Source of the DNA: Bacillota bacterium | GTDB taxonomy: Bacteria; Bacillota; Clostridia; Oscillospirales; Ruminococcaceae | DNA length: 38,919 nt | NCBI GenBank assembly: GCA_023457355.1 | Contig: JAEWLW010000028.1 | Location: 1-38,919, forward strand | Direction of reading: 5' to 3' | In this document: positions 33,600 to 38,919 of the stretch, one piece after another | Numbering within the stretch: the first letter of the stretch is position 1 | How the letters are laid out: each line of letters begins with the position of its first letter | The notes under the pieces: model-generated | What the model saw: the letters and a program-made list of their open reading frames with translations, nothing else | What the model was told of the DNA's origin: nothing | Databases searched by the model: none | Translations under genes and position numbers: made by a program

Positions 33600-33633
33600 C
33601 CGCCGCCACAGCGTCGAACCGTTGTGGCGGCGG
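33600..33633 (-). promoter_or_regulatory. Hairpin between ribosome site and start of tctB
   Basis: CCGCCGCCACA (33600-33610) pairs perfectly with 33623-33633 around a 12-nt loop. GGGAGGTG (33645-33638) is 4 nt before the stem and the ATG is 6 nt after it. The fold could bring the ribosome site to working distance, or protect the upstream tctC mRNA. Confidence 0.55.
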
Positions 33634-33673
33634 GGTTCACCTCCCATTATTATTTAGGATGCAAAGCGTTGTC

Positions 33674-34678
33674 TTATTTCTCCGTGTACTTGACGTTCGC
33701 AAGGCCCAGCGCTTCAAAAACCGCAAGGGTTTTGTCGTGGGTTTCCTTTATCATCTCAACCGCCTCATCGCCGACGCCGAAGGAGGGAATGATGAAGTTG
33801 GGTTCCATGTAATTTTTCTGCCACTCCTCGCTGTCGTTGAGCTTGATGAAGGCGTCGGTATAGAACGCTTTGGCCTCCGGGGGCATATCGGGGGGCGCGG
33901 CAATGGCGCGCGGAACCTCATAAACCACGTCGTAGCCCAGCTCCTTGAAGGTTGGAACGTCGGGCAGCGCGGGGGAACGCTCCTCCGATGTGATGGCCAG
34001 AACCTTGATCAGGCCGCCTTCCACACCGCTCATAACCTCGCCGATGCCCTGCCAGGCAAGGTCGACCTGCTTGCCCATAACCGCCGCCAGACCGTCGCCA
34101 CCGCCCTCAAAGGGAACCTGCGTCATTTTGACGTCGGCCGCCGCTTCGAGCATCGCCGAAGAAACGGAGCCGGACGAGCCGGCGCTGCCGATCATGATGC
34201 TGACGCCCATGGGGTTGGCTTTTGCGGCGGCCAGCACGTCTTCAAGCGTGTTGAAGGGGGAATCCGCCGCCGTACACAGGATGTTGGGGTCGCCGCCGAT
34301 GACGGCAAGAATGGTGAAATCCGCGTAATATTTATCCGTGTTGCCGGTAATGGGCGCCACAAAGAAGTTGGAGTTTACCGTCTGCCAGACATGGGGGTCG
34401 CCGGCCTTGCTCAGGGTGTGGGTAAAACACTTGACGCCGCCCGAGCCGGTGATGTTTTCCACGACGATGGGCTTTTTGATCAGGCCCAGCTGGGACATGT
34501 TCTGGGCAATGGTTCGTGCCATGATGTCGCTGCCGCCGCCCGCGCCGGACTGGCAGACAAACTGGATGGTCTCCGTGGGCTCCCACGGGCCTTCCTTGAC
34601 CTGGGTGGTGTTATTACATCCGGAAAGCGAAAACACAAAGGCGAGACTCAACAACGCAACGAGAAGCTTTTTACCCAT
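33674..34678 (-). CDS. tctC: TctC-type solute-binding lipoprotein
   Basis: This 334-aa protein has a lipoprotein signal (KKLLVALLSLAFVFSLSGC, lipobox LSGC), then the Bug/TctC domain (IQFVCQSGAGGGSDIMARTIA, VVENITGSGGV, VPFEGGGDGLAAVMGKQVD, ALPDVPTFKELGYDV). These bind carboxylates outside the membrane and hand them to TctAB. I chose the ATG at 34678, with AGGAGG about 11 nt upstream. It is the first transporter gene; the 219 bp before it hold no gene and may contain an internal promoter. Anchoring by lipid fits a Gram-positive cell. Confidence 0.93.
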   Translation of the reverse strand: MGKKLLVALLSLAFVFSLSGCNNTTQVKEGPWEPTETIQFVCQSGAGGGSDIMARTIAQNMSQLGLIKKPIVVENITGSGGVKCFTHTLSKAGDPHVWQTVNSNFFVAPITGNTDKYYADFTILAVIGGDPNILCTAADSPFNTLEDVLAAAKANPMGVSIMIGSAGSSGSVSSAMLEAAADVKMTQVPFEGGGDGLAAVMGKQVDLAWQGIGEVMSGVEGGLIKVLAITSEERSPALPDVPTFKELGYDVVYEVPRAIAAPPDMPPEAKAFYTDAFIKLNDSEEWQKNYMEPNFIIPSFGVGDEAVEMIKETHDKTLAVFEALGLANVKYTEK

Positions 34679-34897
34679 AACAATCAATTCCTCCTACAAT
34701 CTCTTTTACGTACTGCGGTTGGCTTCAGGCAAGCGCCGGTTTAATCGACGCACGGCTTTCCGGCGCCGGAATTTGCACCAGAATGCGTTGTAAAACAGCC
34801 GTAGGCGCGCGGGCCATTTGCCTGTTTTCCGCCTTGTCTGGCACAAAATTTCCCTGCCGTTAAGGGTGCCTTCAATTAATCAGCGCCTGGCTTAGGG

Positions 34898-35536
34898 TTA
34901 ATGGACGTGCTCTGCCAGTTGGTTTTTAATAAGCCCGGCACAGCGCACTGTGTTGAAAATGCCGCAGGTGCAGGGCTTGGCGATGATGTCCGCCCCCTCC
35001 TCGGGGGAAAGCTTGCCGGTCCGGATTTGCTCAACGGTGCTCTCTACCAGCGGTGCGCCGATCAGCGAGTGGCCGCACATGGTGATTACTTTCAGGGTGT
35101 CGTCCTTGGGCAGCTTGGCTCTTTTGCCGAAGATTCCCAAAGAAAGCGTGGCGGTGTGGGGGGTGAGATTCACGCTGTGGGCAATTTTTACAACCTCTTC
35201 AATAAGGCCGCTGACAACGATGGAAATACCCAGCTCCTCGTCGCGGATTTTACGCAGCACGCCGGCAACCGCCTCCGGCTTTGCAAAGTTGATGATGATG
35301 CCGTAGGAATGGTCCAGCGTGCCTCGGTATTCCGCCACGTCAAGCCCGTCCACATAGCTCCTGCCCGCGTGGCTGGAGCCAAAGTTGACATATTCCTCAG
35401 AAAGGTAAATATCCAGAATTTTGCGCAGCTTTTCGCCCGGGTTGTCGCGGTTGACGCCCTTGGCGCATCTGGCATACATGCAAAAGTCGTTTTGCAGGTC
35501 CTCAACGGTTCCGAAACGGTGCAGTGAATGGCTCAT
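34898..35536 (-). CDS. Conserved-looking 212-aa protein of unknown function in the carboxylate operon
   Basis: I do not recognise this protein family. It starts with AGGAGG 7-8 nt before the ATG and lies 15 bp after the ferredoxin-domain gene. It has no signal peptide or membrane helix. Cysteines occur in MYARCAKG near the N-terminus and in KPCTCGIFNTVRCAG near the C-terminus; the CxC-x(8)-C cluster could bind metal or an Fe-S cluster. Central segments GIIINFAKPEAVAGVLRKI and ISIVVSGLIEEVVKIA look like alternating beta-alpha units. Its place between a ferredoxin protein and the transporter suggests an enzyme subunit or assembly factor of the pathway. Confidence 0.7.
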   Translation of the reverse strand: MSHSLHRFGTVEDLQNDFCMYARCAKGVNRDNPGEKLRKILDIYLSEEYVNFGSSHAGRSYVDGLDVAEYRGTLDHSYGIIINFAKPEAVAGVLRKIRDEELGISIVVSGLIEEVVKIAHSVNLTPHTATLSLGIFGKRAKLPKDDTLKVITMCGHSLIGAPLVESTVEQIRTGKLSPEEGADIIAKPCTCGIFNTVRCAGLIKNQLAEHVH

Positions 35537-35551
35537 GATGCAAAACCTCCT

Positions 35552-36277
35552 CTAATCGATTAAGGGACGCCCGAGTCCCACGTTAATTTTGGCGTTGGGC
35601 CTCACGGTGAGCCCCATGGCCTTGAGCCGGTTGACCACCGGCAAGCTGGCGTCGCGCTCAAAGCGGGTGACCAAACCAACCGAAACCACCGTGTCCAGAT
35701 CCTCCAGCATGGGCAGAATGGTGCGCATTATGTCCTCAAGCTCATCCTCCCGGATATTTACCTCCAGAATGGCGGAAAGAACCCGCTCGTTGACGTATTC
35801 CGGCTTAAAGCGCCCGGTCTCCGGGTCCTCGAGCAAGCCGTAAACGGGGTTATCTTCAATAATGGGAATATTGCGGGCACGCATGGCCATGGTTACCTTT
35901 TCCACCTCGGCAAAGGTGGTGCCGGTGCAGGGGCGCCCGAACTCCAGAAGCATGCCGTACTCCCCCCGCCCGAACTTGCCGGTGACGTCGTTTGTTTTGG
36001 CTTCCTCGGTGCCGCGTCCCCAGGCCTTCAGGTTGGGGTGCTGTACGCTGGGGTCGCTGAACTGCATGCGGACGGCCCGCGGGTAGAGAAAGTTTTCCGG
36101 GGGCATAAAGATAGCATCGGCGGGACAAACCGACGCCCTGAGGCAAACGCCGCAATCCACGCACGGATCTTCGTCAATGGTGTACAGGGCAGATTCCGGG
36201 TCGGGCCGAATGCATTTAAGCATACAATACTTTTCACATTCGCCGCATCCCACACATTTTGTCTGGTCGATTCTCAT
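35552..36277 (-). CDS. Ferredoxin-domain protein, possibly related to 6-hydroxynicotinate-reductase-type proteins
   Basis: This 241-aa protein has an N-terminal 2[4Fe-4S] domain (KCVGCGECEKYCMLKCIRPD and PCVDCGVCLRASVCPADAI, about 7-55). A distinct C-terminal domain with WGRGTEEAKTNDVTGKFGRG and EFGRPCTGTTFAEVEKVTMAM follows. That second motif recalls proteins annotated as 6-hydroxynicotinate reductases, from memory and not certain. A C-terminal ACT-like stretch (VVSVGLVTRFERD) follows. I chose the ATG at 36277 with AGGAG 9 nt upstream. It is the first gene of the operon and divergent from the LysR gene. It probably delivers low-potential electrons to, or is itself, a reductase of an unsaturated or heterocyclic acid. 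Confidence 0.7.
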   Translation of the reverse strand: MRIDQTKCVGCGECEKYCMLKCIRPDPESALYTIDEDPCVDCGVCLRASVCPADAIFMPPENFLYPRAVRMQFSDPSVQHPNLKAWGRGTEEAKTNDVTGKFGRGEYGMLLEFGRPCTGTTFAEVEKVTMAMRARNIPIIEDNPVYGLLEDPETGRFKPEYVNERVLSAILEVNIREDELEDIMRTILPMLEDLDTVVSVGLVTRFERDASLPVVNRLKAMGLTVRPNAKINVGLGRPLID

Positions 36278-36311
36278 GACATCACACTCCTGATTTTTAA
36301 TTGCCGACCTC

Positions 36312-36340
36312 ACAATATCACATAAAATTCGTAAAATCAA
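36312..36340 (-). promoter_or_regulatory. Candidate promoter of the carboxylate operon
   Basis: On the minus strand TTGATT (36340-36335), a 17-nt spacer and TATTGT (36317-36312), about 35 bp before the ferredoxin-gene ATG. The weak -35 is typical of an activator-dependent promoter. Confidence 0.5.
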
Positions 36341-36390
36341 ACGAGCCAATTTGTAATTTTTGTGCATATTACCGCTTACATATAAAATTT

Positions 36391-36405
36391 ATTTATGTTA
36401 TAAAT
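36391..36405. promoter_or_regulatory. LysR-type T-N11-A palindrome
   Basis: ATTTAT-GTT-ATAAAT is a 15-bp perfect palindrome containing T-N11-A, the consensus recognition form for LysR-type regulators. It lies between the divergent lysR-type gene and operon promoters. Confidence 0.5.
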
Positions 36406-36507
36406 GAATTGCATCCCATAAAGCGGACGGGGCGGTTTTTTCGAAATCATATCCGCAAAAAGGGAATTGCCGAACTGATCAATATTTTTTATAAGTGGAG
36501 GATTGGC

Positions 36508-37434
36508 ATGCGTCTGGAAGCGCTTGAAATTTATCTTATGGTGGCCAAAACCGGCTCCATTGCAACGGCCGCCCGCAGGTGTTACCTCTCGCAGCCTGCT
36601 GTCAGCATGGCTATTGCAACCCTCGAGAGCGAGATGGGCCAAAAGCTGCTGCTGCGTTCACCGGGGCAGCGTAAGCCGATTACCCTTACCGACGCAGGCG
36701 TTATTTTTACCGAGTACGCGCAAAAGGCGTTGGAGGATTACGACCGCGTGAAGAGCCTGATGATCGCCACAGCCGGCGAAAGCGAACCGTTTACCCTTGG
36801 CATGAGCCATACCCCCAGCAATTTGATCCTCCCCACGCTGGTCAGCAGCTTTAAAAAGGCCTACCCGCACATACCGTTTCGCGTGCGCACCTTTCCCGGG
36901 TCTCAGATGCAACATAAGCTGGCCACGCTGGAATGCGATATTTCCATCACCAGTGTTGCCTCAACGGACAAAGGCTTTGTTTGCGAACGGTTTTTTTACG
37001 ACCCGCTTGTGCTGATTGCGCCAAAATCCCTCAACCTAAAGGGCCCGCTCACGACGCGTCAGCTTATGCAGCTGCCCCTGATTGTGCGCGAAGACACCAG
37101 CAGTATCACAAAAATTCTGGTGGAATCCTTCCGGCGGGAGAATATCTCAATGAACGATTTAAATATCGTGTTGCAGGTGTACGGCAATGACGCCGTTATG
37201 CAGGCGGTGTCTCTGGGCACGGGCATAGGCTTTGTGACCAAAAGCCTGCTGACGGGATTTCAGGGGGACAAAAACTACGATGTGGTCGGCATCAAAAAAT
37301 TCAAGGTGGACCGATACCTGCATTTGATCCGGCGCTCCGGTACTTATCCCAACGGAATGAAGCTGTTCTGGGATTTTGCCATGAAGATGAATTGGCGGGA
37401 GCATGTCTTTACCTTTAATACCGGTGCGGTTTGA
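36508..37434 (+). CDS. LysR-type transcriptional regulator of the divergent carboxylate operon
   Basis: This 308-aa protein has an N-terminal winged HTH (MRLEALEIYLMVAKTGSIATAARRCYLSQPAVSMAIATLESEMG) and a C-terminal LysR effector domain (FTLGMSHTPSNLILPTLVSSFKKAYPHIPFRV and following). I chose the ATG at 36508 with GGAGG 6 nt upstream; longer readings start in the intergenic AT-rich region. It is divergent from the ferredoxin-TctCBA-reductase-dehydratase operon, the classical arrangement for an activator that senses the pathway substrate or product and represses itself. Confidence 0.92.
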   Translation: MRLEALEIYLMVAKTGSIATAARRCYLSQPAVSMAIATLESEMGQKLLLRSPGQRKPITLTDAGVIFTEYAQKALEDYDRVKSLMIATAGESEPFTLGMSHTPSNLILPTLVSSFKKAYPHIPFRVRTFPGSQMQHKLATLECDISITSVASTDKGFVCERFFYDPLVLIAPKSLNLKGPLTTRQLMQLPLIVREDTSSITKILVESFRRENISMNDLNIVLQVYGNDAVMQAVSLGTGIGFVTKSLLTGFQGDKNYDVVGIKKFKVDRYLHLIRRSGTYPNGMKLFWDFAMKMNWREHVFTFNTGAV

Positions 37435-37966
37435 CCGATAAGGGGCTTTGCGCGTTAAACTGCCTGCCGGAAGCTAAGCAGCCCGTCAGTAAAGCCCGGA
37501 GAAAAGCGGCATGTGATAAGGCAGTAATCTCAAATAAACATTAGATAGTCGGCAAACGGTATTGTAAATAAGCTGGAAACAGCAACTACAAACGTATTGG
37601 GAGCTAAGGCAAATGAAAGAGATTACCAATTTAGCCCTGTTTATAAAAAGCCGAGATATAAGGAAACAATCCTTAATATCTCGGCTTTTTGCATCTTTTA
37701 ATGACCGATATAGCACAGCCTATGTCTCATCAAGAGGATGATTGGCAGCTATATTTGTAACAAGCGTCATCGTTATCAAATTATCGCTCAATCATTCTCG
37801 TTATAAACATAGCACTACCGCTAGCGGTGGCCGGAACGGTAGTGGAATATCAAAAATCGGTATTTTACAGAAAAAGAGGGAATTTTCCTTGTGAGCAATC
37901 CGCCGAAAGCACGTTGTATTTAAAAAATTTGGTACAATAAGTAAATTACATACAGGAAGGAAGCTT
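37435..37966. other. Gene-poor stretch after the LysR gene
   Basis: No gene is supported. It contains one strong terminator (37645-37690). Short frames here, for instance one ending NERDYQFSPVYKKPRYKETIL before the terminator, may be remnants but are not assignable. Confidence 0.45.
37645..37690. terminator. Long Rho-independent terminator
   Basis: AAAAAGCCGAGATAT pairs with ATATCTCGGCTTTTT, with inner AAGG/CCTT pairing, giving a nearly 20-bp stem with A- and T-runs at its ends, so it can work on both strands. Confidence 0.88.
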
Positions 37967-38301
37967 GTGAATATGGCGGGAAAATCATCAAAGCAATATC
38001 TTCTGATGCACAAAAATGTGCCGGTGGCCGAGCTTGCGCTTGACACGGCTTCCGGGGCAATTTCCGCTATGCCCTTTATGACATTGACGAAGAATTCCGG
38101 GAGCTGGTACGAAACTCCGTGTTCATAGATCCCACCCGGTGTGATGCGCTGTGTTTTGCACTCCGAAGGCGTGTGGAAATGCTGACCGAACTTGTAAATT
38201 TTCGGACTGCGCCATTTTTTGTGGATGATGTTCGGTCAGATGTAAGGGGAAATATCGCATACAGCGGTGAGGAAACCGAGGATAAGGATATAGAACGCTA
38301 A
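37967..38301 (+). pseudogene. Remnants of a HipA-like-associated gene, two fragments in different frames
   Basis: A 51-53-codon frame starts at GTG 37967 or ATG 37973 (AAGGAAG upstream). It reads SSKQYLLMHKNVPVAELALDTASGAISA, which resembles the start of clostridial proteins found with HipA-like kinases, then becomes unrelated and stops at 38126-38128. In another frame from about 38053 to 38301 a second plausible coding piece reads YALYDIDEEFRELVRNSVFIDPTRCDALCFALRRRVEMLTELVNF. The likeliest explanation is an internal deletion plus frame change joining two genes. The family assignment is from memory and tentative. Confidence 0.45.
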
Positions 38302-38327
38302 ACTAAGCGAGCAGCATGACGATTTAC

Positions 38328-38364
38328 AGAAGTATCATGGGGTGTCCATGGTACTTCTTTTTTC
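38328..38364 (+). terminator. Rho-independent terminator after the gene remnant
   Basis: AGAAGTATCATGG pairs with CCATGGTACTTCT (one mismatch) around a 5-nt loop, followed by TTTTTTC. Confidence 0.85.
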
Positions 38365-38494
38365 ACCCTTTTCGGGGAGCAAGGCGACCGGCAGCTTATT
38401 AGCAAGCTTGATAGACAGAGCCCAAGACCCGCTGCGTAGTTAAAACATCCTGTATATCAGTATTGATGTGATATGGATTTATTTTCTACAGCTT

Positions 38495-38919
38495 TTATAA
38501 TGCCGCCTTTACAATCAAATCTTTTAGCTTTTCTTTTTCACTTTCAAGCGCGTTATCAGCAGCGCTGAACATAGTGGTCAAACGGTCTATCACACGCTCA
38601 ATCTGACTTTTAGTATTCAGCACCTGCGTCTGTGATTGCTTAATTTTATCCAGCACCGCCCAATCCGCAAACAATCCGTCAAAGAAGTAGTCGGCAAAGT
38701 GCAAAAAGCCGTCAATGCTGACCTGTATATCGGCGTGAATCGTCACGTCGGTCAGCTCCGTTTTGAAGCGACGCAGCTGTACCTGCAACTGTTCGACCTG
38801 CTTCTGAGCATCGTCCAGATGGCTGTGCTTTGCCATATCTGAAAGCAGTCCGCCACCCAGCAAATCCCAGGTGCCCCAACCCTCCGCGCTGCCCAGACTG
38901 GAGAGAATGCCGTTGGTGG
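38495..38919 (-). CDS. C-terminal part of a coiled-coil hypothetical protein (runs off the right edge)
   Basis: The frame is open to the window end, so the true start is outside. The visible 141 residues begin NGILSSLGSAEGWGTWDLLGGGLLSDMAKHSHLDDAQ and continue with a long charged helix (QVEQLQVQLRRFKTEL). A middle segment, IQVSIDGFLHFADYFFDGLFADWAVLD, follows, then a second coiled coil (QSQTQVLNTKSQIERVIDRL) and a lysine-rich end. I do not know a named family. The glycine-rich hydrophobic patch followed by coiled coils could be membrane-associated, but no clear membrane helix is seen. The stop is at 38495-38497. Confidence 0.65.
   Translation of the reverse strand, partial: TNGILSSLGSAEGWGTWDLLGGGLLSDMAKHSHLDDAQKQVEQLQVQLRRFKTELTDVTIHADIQVSIDGFLHFADYFFDGLFADWAVLDKIKQSQTQVLNTKSQIERVIDRLTTMFSAADNALESEKEKLKDLIVKAAL

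Noticed and set aside
37486..37716. 76-aa minus-strand frame after the LysR gene
   Set aside because: It runs through a long terminator hairpin and has no ribosome site.

Overview
The window reads as a chromosomal segment of an anaerobic Clostridia-type Firmicute, probably an Oscillospirales-like gut organism. The basis is strong AGGAGG ribosome sites, frequent TTG/GTG starts, a Tn1549/CTn-style conjugative module, ferredoxin and 2-enoate-reductase-type enzymes, and GC-rich core genes (judged by eye) interrupted by an AT-rich island. No rRNA and no complete tRNA gene was seen.

Region 1 (1-8736, minus strand) is part of an integrative conjugative element: a small HTH protein, ParA, ParB and a very large ORF. 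That ORF has an ArdC-like N-terminus, a DNA-methylase-like domain and an SNF2/DEAH helicase, and it runs off the left edge. A complete tnpV gene lies inside it in another frame. At about position 876 the helicase ORF passes in frame into a BspA-type surface-protein sequence, which is either a real fusion or an assembly chimera.

Region 2 (9014-17109) is a compact 8-kb integrative element bounded by 55-bp copies of the 3' half of tRNA-Leu(UAA). It carries a tyrosine integrase, an excisionase-like protein, a CRESS-virus-like HUH/SF3 Rep and a divergent repressor. Upstream of rep is a 12-bp stem-loop whose loop reads GAGTATTAC on the rep strand, followed by tandem hexamers, which is the architecture of a circovirus replication origin. 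Cargo on the plus strand is a P-loop ATPase, an FRG-domain protein, a small RHH-like protein and a membrane-anchored NERD protein; this looks like a defence module. Neither tRNA fragment has a 5' half, so two elements appear stacked at one tRNA locus whose intact gene lies outside the window.

Region 3 (17110-24494) is chromosomal: a foldback MITE-like element, a hybrid sensor kinase with a periplasmic solute-binding domain and Hpt, a REC-PAS-PAS-EAL response regulator (c-di-GMP hydrolysis), and a hemerythrin lacking one iron-ligand histidine.

Region 4 (24495-37434) holds a HelD-like RNA polymerase recycling ATPase and an apparent metabolic operon on the minus strand, divergent from a LysR regulator. 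Its genes encode a ferredoxin-domain protein, an unknown 212-aa protein, TctC-TctB-TctA, an Old Yellow Enzyme/2-enoate reductase, LeuC/LeuD-like dehydratase subunits and an AbrB-family membrane protein. Together they suggest import, dehydration and C=C reduction of an unidentified carboxylate.

Region 5 (37435-38919) is gene-poor. It contains a strong terminator, remnants of a HipA-like-associated gene, another terminator, and the C-terminal part of a coiled-coil protein running off the right edge.
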